The notes under the pieces are model-generated. The model worked only from the letters and a program-made list of their open reading frames with translations. It was not told where the DNA came from and did not search any database. A stretch of 8,567 bases of DNA. It comes from Candidatus Bathyarchaeota archaeon. Lineage in GTDB: Archaea; Thermoproteota; Bathyarchaeia; Bathyarchaeales; WUQV01. Position 1 is the stretch's first letter, and every line of letters begins with the position of its first letter. This document shows positions 1 through 5,999 of the stretch, piece by piece. The translations under genes and the position numbers were made by a program. The stretch lies in the NCBI GenBank assembly GCA_009889585.1, contig WUQV01000115.1, forward strand, positions 1-8,567, read 5' to 3'.

Positions 1-59
1 GCTAACCATCGAAGGTCTTCTAACGCGCCTTTTAGATTATCGTTAAGAGCCTTCATCAT
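1..59 (-). CDS. N-terminal fragment of a gene translationally coupled to psmB (DUF434-like?)
   Basis: A minus-strand frame opens at an ATG (bases 57-59) that overlaps the proteasome stop codon in a 4-base ATGA, and it stays open for 19 codons to the window edge. The visible peptide reads MMKALNDNLKGALEDLRWL. A second ATG follows immediately (54-56). The AGAGG just upstream lies inside the end of psmB and could act as a ribosome binding site for the second ATG or through coupled reinitiation. The overlap implies co-transcription with psmB. The 'ALEDLRWL' stretch resembles, from memory, the start of the small archaeal DUF434 proteins, where a Dl.yLL.RGY motif is common, but nineteen residues cannot settle the family. 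The rest of the gene lies outside the window. That a gene starts here is likely; its identity is a guess. Confidence 0.5.
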   Translation of the reverse strand, partial: MMKALNDNLKGALEDLRWL

Positions 60-700
60 CCTCTACTGATAAGCAAAATTTCCCTCTTCTCTTGTTCGCT
101 TAACTCTCGATATCCACTTTGGTCGATAACGACGGCGTCGAAGCTATCCCCGCTCGCGGCATCTCTCTTCATCGCCGAGTCCATGGCGCGTATGATAACC
201 GGCAGCAGCTCCTTAACGGTGAAGCCCCTTCCGTACCTATCCTCTAAGACCCCGTAAGCGACGGGCGACCCTGATCCAGTCGCCACGCACTCCTCCTCCG
301 TCAAGCTACCGAACGGATCTAAATGGTACACGTGAGGGCCGCTTTCGTCGACGCCTCCTACGAGGACTTGCGTAATCAATGGCGTTAGGCGGGCTGCGAA
401 GAGGACGTTAGCGGTTAACCTCGCCGCCGAGCTCACGGGCATGGGCCTCTTCGTCTCAAGCTTGTACAAACGCGCGTTCGCCTTCAACACGTCCACCGTA
501 CGTTGGGCGTCGGCGACGTTTCCTGCTATCGTCACCGCTAAGTGATCATCGATTTTATGTATTTTTTTACAGCGCTTATGAGCTACGAAATAACCCATAG
601 TGGCACGTGTATCAGAGGAGAGGATAACCCCATCTCTGCAGACGACGCCTATAGTCGTCGTGCCCCTTAAAGCTGACGGAGGGCCTTCTGTTCCGTACAT
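56..700 (-). CDS. psmB: 20S proteasome beta subunit (N-terminal threonine protease)
   Basis: Catalytic beta subunit of the archaeal 20S proteasome, the cytoplasmic barrel that degrades unfolded proteins delivered by PAN or Cdc48-type ATPases. It has 214 residues, usual for the family. The propeptide is residues 1-13 and ends in Gly13; autocleavage would expose Thr14 (TTTIGVV) as the nucleophile. The other active-site residues are in register with the mature numbering: Asp30 (mature D17, in SSDTRATMG) and Lys46 (mature K33, in KKIHKI). The GSGSP motif around residues 141-145 matches the conserved active-site serine region. A GAGG motif (709-712) sits 8 bases before the ATG, with a stronger AGGAGG (717-722) further up. 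A TATA-like element on this strand near 753-762 would give a leader of about 30 bases. No alpha subunit is in view. The next gene overlaps its stop by 4 bases. Confidence 0.97.
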   Translation of the reverse strand: MYGTEGPPSALRGTTTIGVVCRDGVILSSDTRATMGYFVAHKRCKKIHKIDDHLAVTIAGNVADAQRTVDVLKANARLYKLETKRPMPVSSAARLTANVLFAARLTPLITQVLVGGVDESGPHVYHLDPFGSLTEEECVATGSGSPVAYGVLEDRYGRGFTVKELLPVIIRAMDSAMKRDAASGDSFDAVVIDQSGYRELSEQEKREILLISRG

Positions 701-824
701 TCTCTTTCCTCTCGATCCTCCTAAAGGGGTTGAGCCAGAACTATTGAGGGCAGAATATAATTAACAGAGGAGCTTAAAAATATTTCGAATTAATGATTAG
801 CTGCTCGACGAGGTCGCGTTAACA
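701..824. promoter_or_regulatory. Divergent promoter region psmB/egsA
   Basis: This 124-base gap separates two divergently transcribed genes. On the plus strand a box A-like CTTAAAAA (773-780) predicts transcription starting near 803, about 22 bases before the egsA TTG. On the minus strand AATTATATTC (bases 753-762 read in reverse) predicts a start near 731, about 30 bases before the psmB ATG. The two elements are only about 10 bases apart, so the preinitiation complexes could compete. The sites are inferred from consensus and usual spacing. Confidence 0.6.
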
Positions 825-1877
825 TTGAAGCTCCATCGGATGGACTTGCCAAGGGAGGTCGTCGTAGGCCGCGGAGCGATGGAGCTCTTAAGCGACGTAT
901 GTAAGAGCCTCGGGTTCTCGAAGTCGGCCCTCGTCGTGACTGGCCCGGCGACTTTTCACATCGCCGGCCGAAGGGCTGTTGAAATGTTGAAGGAATCGGG
1001 GCTTAAGGTATCTTGCTCCATCGTGAGCTCTTCGACTGTGGATGACGTTAACTCCGTCGAGAAGGCGATCGACGCCTTAAGGCCTGAGGTAGTCCTCGGC
1101 GTAGGAGGAGGGACCAAGATCGACATCGCTAAGTTGGCCTCAGCAAGGATGAACGTTCCTTTCATTAGCGTGCCGACGACGGCATCTCACGACGGCATAG
1201 CGAGCCCTATGGCTTCCGTGAAGGGGTTGGAAAAGCCTTACTCCATAAAGGCTAGATCGCCGATCGCCATAGTCGCCGATACGAGCGTGATCGCTAACGT
1301 CGAGCGAAGGTTCCTCGCCAGCGGCTGTGGGGATGTCTTAGCGAAGTTAACGGCCGTTCGAGATTGGAAGTTAGCTCGTGAGGCGAAAGGCGAGTATTAC
1401 GGCGAATACGCCGCTAGCTTAGCGTTGATGAGCGCCGAGTTAGTGATGAAGAACGCTGAATCTATTAAGCCTGATGACGAAGAAGGCGTCAGAGTCCTGC
1501 TGGAGGCATTGATTAGCTGCGGCGTCGCCATGAGCATCGCTGGCAGCAGCAGGCCTTGTAGCGGCTCCGAGCACTTGTTTGGCCACACGTTAGGGCTTGT
1601 CGCTAAAGGGCCGTTCATGCACGGGGAGGCTTGTGGCGTAGGAACGATAATGATGGCTTATCTCCATCGATTAGAATGGGAACGCGTTAAAGAGGCCTTG
1701 TCGAAAGCCGGAGCGCCGACGACGGCTCGAGAGCTCGGCGTAGACGAAGAACGTATAATTGAAGCGTTAGTGAAAGCCCGTACGATAAGGCCGGAGCGAT
1801 ATACGATCCTTGATGAGGTGAAGCTGGATTACGAATCCGCAAGGGAATTAGCGAGGGCCACCGAAGTAATCATGTAA
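825..1877 (+). CDS. egsA: sn-glycerol-1-phosphate dehydrogenase [NAD(P)+]
   Basis: Reduces dihydroxyacetone phosphate to sn-glycerol-1-phosphate (EC 1.1.1.261), the committed step that gives archaeal lipids their G1P backbone; cytoplasmic. At 350 residues it has normal family length. It shows the N-terminal LPREVVVG strand (residues 8-15), the GGGTKIDIAK nucleotide-binding loop (94-103), VPTTASHDGIASP (116-128), and the metal ligands expected for this family: Asp170 in SGCGD, His250 in SGSEHLFGH and His266 in MHGEACG. All key residues appear present. The start is TTG: GAGGT at 810-814 lies 10 bases before it, whereas the alternative ATG at 840 would be 25 bases away and would drop the first five residues. 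It is divergent from psmB. Its GC is high (60% in bases 1081-1140). The distant bacterial homologue AraM is less likely given the archaeal context. Confidence 0.95.
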   Translation: MKLHRMDLPREVVVGRGAMELLSDVCKSLGFSKSALVVTGPATFHIAGRRAVEMLKESGLKVSCSIVSSSTVDDVNSVEKAIDALRPEVVLGVGGGTKIDIAKLASARMNVPFISVPTTASHDGIASPMASVKGLEKPYSIKARSPIAIVADTSVIANVERRFLASGCGDVLAKLTAVRDWKLAREAKGEYYGEYAASLALMSAELVMKNAESIKPDDEEGVRVLLEALISCGVAMSIAGSSRPCSGSEHLFGHTLGLVAKGPFMHGEACGVGTIMMAYLHRLEWERVKEALSKAGAPTTARELGVDEERIIEALVKARTIRPERYTILDEVKLDYESARELARATEVIM

Positions 1878-1993
1878 TTAAAAGCTGATGATTAAGCTTC
1901 CGAACATGAGGCATAAGCGTTCCTTTGCGAATCATCGCTATGGGGAAAGGTTAACGTTTACGAGCCTAGAGGTCGATTCTTATTCACGAGAAA

Positions 1994-2003
1994 GTATAAA
2001 AGC
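1994..2003 (+). promoter_or_regulatory. Box A promoter for the small membrane protein gene
   Basis: GTATAAAAGC is a strong archaeal TATA box. At the usual distance, transcription would begin near 2022-2025, giving a leader of about 45 bases before the ATG at 2068. The rest of the 1878-2067 gap holds no convincing gene. Confidence 0.55.
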
Positions 2004-2022
2004 TTTGGAAGCGCTATAGAAT

Positions 2023-2054
2023 TAACGGTCTCAGTAGGCTGAGTAGCGCCGTTG
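2023..2054 (+). other. Possible hairpin in the 5' leader
   Basis: AACGG (2024-2028) pairs with CCGTT (2049-2053), with a U-G wobble added at 2023/2054. Inside, CTCAG (2030-2034) pairs with CTGAG (2039-2043) around a TAGG loop. There is one bulged base (2029) and a 5-base one-sided internal loop (2044-2048). The base of the hairpin falls at the predicted transcription start, and it ends 2 bases before the purine-rich GGGGAAGG (2057-2064) that could bind the ribosome. An alternative stem, GCGCTA (2011-2016) with TAGCGC (2044-2049), exists in the DNA but would be in RNA only if transcription starts further up. No known riboswitch or RNA family is recognised. Confidence 0.35.
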
Positions 2055-2067
2055 TTGGGGAAGGCGT

Positions 2068-2289
2068 ATGAGCGATCTCATTTTTATGCTAAATAAGGCT
2101 CTTAGATTTACTTTAATAGTCATGTTTTTCGTATTCCTCACAGTTCTAGCCTTCCTTATCTTGTATTATCTTCGACTATTGCATCCTCTCTTAGTCCCTC
2201 TTGTGTTATTAATAATGCTTGTTATCGCTCGCAAGAGAGGCTATTGTAAGTGTAGGCAAAGGGTTTGTAAGCTTAAAACCCAAAATTAA
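2068..2289 (+). CDS. Small predicted two-helix membrane protein with a C-terminal cysteine cluster
   Basis: A 73-residue protein of no recognised family. Two hydrophobic segments, about residues 12-35 and 39-54, are joined by a short turn (LLHP), predicting a helical hairpin in the membrane. The tail (55-73) is basic and holds Cys60, Cys62 and Cys67 (CKCRQRVC). The positive charge suggests both ends are cytoplasmic. Three cysteines could take part in metal binding or disulfides, but they do not match a standard zinc motif. GGGGAAGG (2057-2064) lies 3 bases before the ATG, and a good TATA box lies at 1994, which supports expression. It stands alone between egsA and a relic-rich stretch, with its own promoter. 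A random open frame of this size is possible, but the hydrophobic pattern and upstream signals make a real gene more likely. Confidence 0.55.
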   Translation: MSDLIFMLNKALRFTLIVMFFVFLTVLAFLILYYLRLLHPLLVPLVLLIMLVIARKRGYCKCRQRVCKLKTQN

Positions 2290-2550
2290 TACGCAGTAAT
2301 GAGAGCTTCTTCACCTTTAAGGAAAAGGCGGATTATATGAGTAAAGCTACGTGGACGAAGGTCTACCTCCGGCGTAGAGAATAGCGCAAGCTAAGTTATG
2401 ACCGGATAATCAAAGGTCGTCCGCCGCAAGACTACGGAAAGGCCGTCGATTTTAAAAACCCGATGAAGGAAGGGACGCATGGTCTAAAGGGCTTTAAAGC
2501 ATGGAAGGAAGAGCGATCTTTACGATGTTAGCACTTTATTGATCAGATAA
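2290..2550 (+). pseudogene. Gene-poor stretch with a short frame broken by an in-frame TAG
   Basis: No intact gene is seen here. One plus-strand frame deserves a note. It starts at ATG 2337, with GGAAAAGG (2321-2328) 8 bases upstream, reads 15 codons to TAG (2382-2384), then stays open in the same frame for 48 more codons to TAG (2529-2531). The second part includes KLSYDRIIKGRPPQDYG and a lysine-rich tail with GLKGFKAWKEERS. It is hydrophilic and basic, and I do not recognise the family. It may be a decayed gene, a short real gene starting elsewhere, or chance: an open run of 48 codons is not rare at this base composition. Confidence 0.25.
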
Positions 2551-2551
2551 A

Positions 2552-2559
2552 CTTTAAAT
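2552..2559 (+). promoter_or_regulatory. Box A promoter of vapBC
   Basis: CTTTAAAT matches box A. It predicts transcription starting near 2582, only about 9 bases before the vapB ATG, so the message would be nearly leaderless. This fits the absence of a Shine-Dalgarno motif before vapB. VapBC complexes usually repress their own promoter; no clear operator palindrome is visible here. Confidence 0.5.
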
Positions 2560-2590
2560 CTTACGATGCAATTTTCTTACGATCATTTAT

Positions 2591-2812
2591 ATGATGAGGA
2601 TAAGGGTTAGACAAAGGGGCCAGATAACGTTGCCTATTAAGCTGAGGTCGAAGTACAAGCTTGAGGTCGGGGCGCTCTTAGAGGTGCAAGAGCTTTCGGA
2701 AGGGATACTCCTTAAACCCATCGGCCCGCTTGAGCTCGGAGAGGTAGTCGGGGAAGAACGGCACCAGAAGATCCTTGAGGAGCTCGAAGCGATAAGAGGT
2801 AAGTGGCGTTGA
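2591..2812 (+). CDS. vapB: VapB-type antitoxin, AbrB/SpoVT (MazE-like) fold
   Basis: A 73-residue protein. The N-terminal half (residues 3-45) is a swapped-hairpin AbrB domain: RVRQRGQITLPIKLRSKY, then VGALLEVQEL and GILLKPI. These form DNA-binding dimers. The C-terminal half (about 50-73, EVVGEERHQKILEELEAIRG) is charged and probably helical, as expected for the segment that wraps a PIN toxin. Function: neutralises the adjacent VapC and autoregulates the operon. The first ATG (2591) and the next (2594) are equally possible starts, and the near-leaderless promoter does not decide between them. The stop codon overlaps the toxin start, the usual antitoxin-first coupling. Confidence 0.88.
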   Translation: MMRIRVRQRGQITLPIKLRSKYKLEVGALLEVQELSEGILLKPIGPLELGEVVGEERHQKILEELEAIRGKWR

Positions 2813-3204
2813 CGGTCATAGCTGACACCAGACTCCTCTTGACGTTTAAATTCCCGCCCACGGAGGAGGCGAGGCGAAAGGCGGCTAATTTGATGAGGGA
2901 ATCTCTGAGGCGGGGCCTTCTCGTGCCATCGATCGTTGTCACGGAGTTCGTTAAGTTGGCCGGGAAGAGGCTTGGAGAAGAAGAGGCAATTACGTTCATT
3001 AAGGAACTTAAGATGCGCGGCGCATCCGTAGTCGCCGCCGACGAAGGCCTCGCCATAGAGGCGGGAAGGCTTGCCCTTAGACATTGGGACATCCCCGTAG
3101 CGGACATCCTTATAGGCGCTACGATGGTCGTGCATCATGCAGAGTACGTAGTTTCTGACGACGAGCACTTCAAAGACATGGGATTTAAAACTAAATGGCT
3201 TTAA
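2809..3204 (+). CDS. vapC: VapC-type PIN-domain ribonuclease toxin
   Basis: PIN-domain endoribonuclease, 131 residues from the preferred start. The acidic metal-binding set is complete: Asp6 (VIADT), Glu46 (VVTEFVKL), Asp99 (PVADILIGAT) and Asp117/Asp118 (VSDDEHF). VapC enzymes cut tRNA, rRNA or mRNA when released from the antitoxin; the target here is unknown. I prefer TTG 2809, because GAGGT (2796-2800) is 8 bases away and TTG overlaps the vapB stop as TTGA. The GTG at 2803 lies in the same frame but only 2 bases from that motif and would add two residues. No inactivating change is visible, so the toxin looks functional although the flanking DNA is decayed. Confidence 0.9.
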   Translation: MTVIADTRLLLTFKFPPTEEARRKAANLMRESLRRGLLVPSIVVTEFVKLAGKRLGEEEAITFIKELKMRGASVVAADEGLAIEAGRLALRHWDIPVADILIGATMVVHHAEYVVSDDEHFKDMGFKTKWL

Positions 3205-3213
3205 GGATGATAA

Positions 3214-3519
3214 GTTGCCTATCCTCTGGATAGTAGCTTGGAATTTGACGTTTTCATGGCATCGCTCATAGTGAACGTCACAGCAGCCTTCTACATGGCC
3301 TTTAGTTACATCCCTACTCGAGGACGATGTTGAAAAGCTTACAAGCGGATTCAATACCTCAACAAGGTGCGCATGAGGGTTAAGGACGAGAGCACATCCA
3401 GTGAAGAAATAAATGCTGCGATCAACGCGCACAAAGGACTAATTGAGGCCTACACGAGCTACAGGACCGTGAAGATATATGTTCTGCTCTTCCCCCTTTC
3501 GATCCTCATTCAACGATAA
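3214..3519 (+). pseudogene. Decayed membrane-protein gene, part 1 (one frame, internal TGA)
   Basis: The frame is open from 3214 to a TGA at 3331-3333, then continues in the same frame to a TAA at 3517-3519. The first part includes a possible start at ATG 3256 (or TTG 3238) and a hydrophobic helix (MASLIVNVTAAFYMAFSYI). After the stop come a charged stretch (AYKRIQYLNKVRMRVKDE), a linker, and a second hydrophobic helix (VKIYVLLFPLSILI). The order helix, charged coiled-coil-like loop, helix is reminiscent of archaeal DUF106/EMC3-like membrane insertases, but this is from architecture only. Two coherent helices on either side of one stop favour a broken gene over noise. It follows vapC by 9 bases. 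Confidence 0.4.
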
Positions 3520-3559
3520 GCCCTTGCATAGCTAGGACCCTTTATGCCCTCTGGAGTAC

Positions 3560-3682
3560 ATGATCTTCTTCAGATCGCTCATACCTTTTGTATCGGCAGT
3601 TCTACCCATGTTACGTCACAGACCCTATGCGAAATTCGAGGACGCGTGCCGTAAGGTCGAGGGCTTACAAGACGTGGCCTGA
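3560..3682 (+). pseudogene. Decayed membrane-protein gene, possible part 2 (shifted frame)
   Basis: After the previous fragment the reading frame changes. ATG 3560 opens 40 codons with a hydrophobic segment (MIFFRSLIPFVSAVLPML) followed by a basic and acidic tail (YAKFEDACRKVEG), ending at TGA 3680-3682. It could be the C-terminal helix of the same broken gene or an unrelated chance frame. Bases 3683-3752 hold only a direct repeat of GAGGTGAA (3721-3728 and 3731-3738) and no gene. Confidence 0.25.
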
Positions 3683-3752
3683 GCGAATGTGCCGCTGGAC
3701 CTTCTACAAGCGTCTAAAGGGAGGTGAACAGAGGTGAAGACATTTACGACAC

Positions 3753-4442
3753 TCAGGTTTGACGTTTAAACGTCTCTATGAACTTCACATCGTTAACCCT
3801 CGGGAAGAACTTCTGTACGTCTAATGCTATCCCCCTCTTCGCCACTTGTATCCCTTCGATGTAAAAGGCCTCCTCAGGCATTTCGATTATAACTGACGCC
3901 TTTCCAAACCTCAACTTGAACTTTTCCACGTCCACGGTCGGCATCCTACGATGGACGAGCGCCGCTACTTTCTCTCGCTTAGTCTTAAGCTTCTTCTTAA
4001 TCATTACCTCGTAAACGAGCGTCTTCCCTGCGAGCGGCGGGTTAAAGTCTAGTTGAACTCTGCCACCTCCCACCGATCTGACGATCGCGAGCTTGCCTTC
4101 GTACTCAACCCTCATCCCGATTCGCGGGCTAACCCCCTTTTCCGCCAACCTCCTCAATGGGATTAACTTGACCTTGGTCGGATCCCTCGGCCCGAAGGCC
4201 TTTTCAGGGGGAACCTCCACGACCTCGGTCCTCCCGACGTCGGATTTTAATAACGCTTCCTCGACGGCCTTCAACATCCATCCCTCCCCGATGACGACGA
4301 GCTTAGGCTCGTAAACTTGACCCTCTTTGTACAGCCCCTCCCGTTTGGCTACGTCTTCGATCGTTACGTCGAATGCCTCGCCCGTCTCCTTGACCTTAGC
4401 GACGTAATCGAGCAGGATGAAGTCCCCGTTCTTAAGCGGCAT
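3753..4442 (-). CDS. Long-type archaeal FKBP peptidyl-prolyl cis-trans isomerase
   Basis: Prolyl isomerase and chaperone of the SlyD-like FKBP family (EC 5.2.1.8), 229 residues and cytoplasmic (no signal peptide). The FKBP core is split: residues 5-82 (DFILLDYVAKVKETGEAFD, VVIGEGWMLKAVEEALL, EVVEVPPEKAFG) and about 135-150 (PPLAGKTLVYEVMI). Between them, residues 83-134 form the insert-in-flap domain that gives chaperone activity. The C-terminal domain (about 155-229) is specific to long archaeal FKBPs. GAGG (4450-4453) lies 7 bases before the ATG, and CTTTAAG on the minus strand (4475-4481) is a plausible box A. It diverges from the QueG-like gene. The final codons contain a 14-base palindrome (3761-3774), probably incidental. 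Confidence 0.93.
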   Translation of the reverse strand: MPLKNGDFILLDYVAKVKETGEAFDVTIEDVAKREGLYKEGQVYEPKLVVIGEGWMLKAVEEALLKSDVGRTEVVEVPPEKAFGPRDPTKVKLIPLRRLAEKGVSPRIGMRVEYEGKLAIVRSVGGGRVQLDFNPPLAGKTLVYEVMIKKKLKTKREKVAALVHRRMPTVDVEKFKLRFGKASVIIEMPEEAFYIEGIQVAKRGIALDVQKFFPRVNDVKFIETFKRQT

Positions 4443-4546
4443 AGGACGGCCTCAAATTACGTGTTAACTCGATCCTTAAAGACTTAACAGCTGCGGATTT
4501 TCCAACAGCTTAACGTTTAAAAATCTTAAGCTAAACTTAGGGGAGC
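4443..4546. promoter_or_regulatory. Divergent promoter region FKBP / QueG-like operon
   Basis: A 104-base gap between divergent genes. On the plus strand TTTAAAAAT (4516-4524) predicts transcription starting near 4545, so the QueG-like message may be leaderless at ATG 4547. On the minus strand CTTTAAG (4475-4481) predicts a start near 4452 for the FKBP gene, a leader of about 10 bases. Both are consensus-and-spacing inferences. Confidence 0.5.
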
Positions 4547-5320
4547 ATGTTTACGTCTATGAAGGACGAGTTAAGGGAATTTCTTAGAAGGTTCGGCGCC
4601 TTTAAAATAGGCGTCGCCGACCCTGAGCGGGGATTCGGAATGGCGAGAGACGGCTGTCGCTCAAGGGATATCATGAGGGGTTGTAATTCCGTAATAGTCT
4701 TCGCTATTCACGTTGGTTTGGATTATTACACTACCTTAGACTTTCGCCAAGAAGGGGATGTTGAATCACGTGTACTGCACATATATCGTGATTGGATTTC
4801 ATTTCAGCTCGCTAACTTCCTTGAGGAGATGGGTTATAAGGCGGTTATACCTCATGGATATGTAAATAAAAGGGACATGGTTGCTAGATTATCATTTAAG
4901 TTAGCTGCATATGAAGCAGGCCTCGGGGCTTTTGGAAGGTCCAGCTTATTGATAACGCCAGAATATGGGCCTAGAATTAACCTTGGCGCAGTCCTCACAG
5001 ATGCCGTGGTACAACCGGATGGGCCGTTGAAGGGCTTTAACCCTTGCCAAGGATGTGATGTGTGCGCTAAGCTTTGTCCAGCGAGTGCTATAAATAAGGA
5101 GGTGCTACCGCCTACTGGGTTTAATAGAGAACGATGCCTTGAATTCGTCCGTAAAATTAGGGAGAGGACTAAAGGCAAAATAATGCTCTGCGGCTACTGC
5201 TATAATTGTTGCCCCGTAGGGGATATATCAGAAAAAGCTTTTAACCTTAGAAGATGGAGAACCTTGCTCGACCTTAATGAGGATGAAAGGAGGAGTTTGC
5301 TTGAAGTGCTCAATGCATAA
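4547..5320 (+). CDS. QueG-like double [4Fe-4S] reductase-family protein (COG1600-like)
   Basis: A 257-residue cytoplasmic iron-sulfur protein related to epoxyqueuosine reductase. The family core is visible: RLSFKLAAYEAGLGAFGRSSLLITPEYG (residues 114-141, given here only as landmark) then INLGAVLTD (144-152). Two clusters follow: Cys167, Cys170, Cys173, Cys177-Pro and Cys197, Cys215, Cys218, Cys222-Pro. Cys221 is an extra cysteine. Asp110 sits where QueG has its proposed catalytic Asp, by position only. It lacks the C-terminal HEAT-like part of full QueG (about 350-380 residues). Because archaea make archaeosine rather than queuosine, epoxyqueuosine is an unlikely substrate; a corrinoid-dependent or other reduction is possible but unproven. 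The start may be ATG 4547 (near-leaderless) or ATG 4559, which is 13 bases after AGGGGAG. It is AT-rich (35% GC in 4681-4740). Confidence 0.8.
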   Translation: MFTSMKDELREFLRRFGAFKIGVADPERGFGMARDGCRSRDIMRGCNSVIVFAIHVGLDYYTTLDFRQEGDVESRVLHIYRDWISFQLANFLEEMGYKAVIPHGYVNKRDMVARLSFKLAAYEAGLGAFGRSSLLITPEYGPRINLGAVLTDAVVQPDGPLKGFNPCQGCDVCAKLCPASAINKEVLPPTGFNRERCLEFVRKIRERTKGKIMLCGYCYNCCPVGDISEKAFNLRRWRTLLDLNEDERRSLLEVLNA

Positions 5321-5999
5321 AGTTAAAACCGTTTCATTCGACTGCGGCGGAACGTTACTTTATGAGATAGAAAAGGACCACGTTATATATTATGAAATCT
5401 TACGCGAGCTTGGTTATGACGTATACATCGATGGAGTTAAAGAAGCCCTTAAAGATGCACAAGGTTGGTGTAATGCAGAAATGTTAAGGATGGGCAAGAT
5501 TTGGAATGAGGAAGCATGGATTGAAATGCTAAAGAAGTTCGTATCAAATCTAAAGTTGTCAAATCAAGAAGAGCTTGCCGTGAAGCTTTACAACACATTT
5601 ATTCAAAGGATAGCGATTAAAGCATATGAAGATGCAAAACCGACCATTATGGCCCTTAAACAAATGGGGATTCAAACGATCGTCATTTCAAACGTTTCAT
5701 CTGAAAGGAACCTTAAAACGTACCTTAGTAAGGCAGGGCTTGTGAATTGTTTCGACGTCTTAGTCGCCTCAGGTAGCATTGGTTACGAGAAGCCTAGCTC
5801 GGAAATCTTTAGGGAGGCCTTAAGGCTTTCTAAAACCTCCCCTGAAGAGGTGATTCATGTTGGAGATAAATACGAGGAGGATTACGTTGGAGCGAGATCC
5901 GCTGGAATGAAGTCCGTGTTGCTTGATAGAGAAGGGACTTACGGAGATAAGGTGTGCATAAAGATATCGAAGCTAACGGAGCTCCTCGCCCTTATTTGA
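5301..5999 (+). CDS. HAD-superfamily hydrolase with atypical motif I (DCGGT)
   Basis: Haloacid dehalogenase-like hydrolase, 232 residues from TTG 5301 or 228 from ATG 5313. Numbering from the ATG: motif I SFDCGGTLL with nucleophile Asp10; motif II Ser126 (VISN); motif III Lys160 (GYEKP); motif IV HVGDKYEED (Asp185, Asp190). The helical cap lies between motifs I and II (about 17-108). The acid/base Asp usually found two residues after the nucleophile is Gly12, so it is not a textbook phosphatase. Dehalogenase- and phosphonatase-type members also lack that Asp. The substrate is unknown. AAAGGAGGAG (5286-5295), inside the upstream gene, is 5 bases from TTG 5301 and 17 from ATG 5313, favouring TTG. 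The start overlaps the QueG-like gene, implying translational coupling. An earlier ATG at 5277 is possible but unneeded. Confidence 0.85.
   Translation: MKCSMHKVKTVSFDCGGTLLYEIEKDHVIYYEILRELGYDVYIDGVKEALKDAQGWCNAEMLRMGKIWNEEAWIEMLKKFVSNLKLSNQEELAVKLYNTFIQRIAIKAYEDAKPTIMALKQMGIQTIVISNVSSERNLKTYLSKAGLVNCFDVLVASGSIGYEKPSSEIFREALRLSKTSPEEVIHVGDKYEEDYVGARSAGMKSVLLDREGTYGDKVCIKISKLTELLALI

Noticed and set aside
1884..1939. Inverted repeat AGC-T-GATGATT / AATCATCGCT and a C-box-like TGATGA after egsA, suggesting a C/D box RNA or terminator
   Set aside because: No D box (CTGA) at suitable spacing and no C'/D' pair. A 7-base perfect match with a 36-base loop is expected by chance in a 190-base gap.
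2587..3432. A 281-codon open frame on the minus strand
   Set aside because: It lies opposite vapB and vapC, which have clear domains and upstream signals. Its translation is serine/arginine-rich with no recognisable fold, as expected of an antisense shadow.
3761..3774. Perfect 14-base palindrome GACGTTTAAACGTC
   Set aside because: It lies within the last codons of the FKBP gene. About one palindrome of this length is expected every two windows of this size, so it needs no special explanation.
4852..5178. A 108-codon minus-strand frame opposite the QueG-like gene
   Set aside because: It is antisense to a gene with intact cysteine motifs and has no domain-like pattern.
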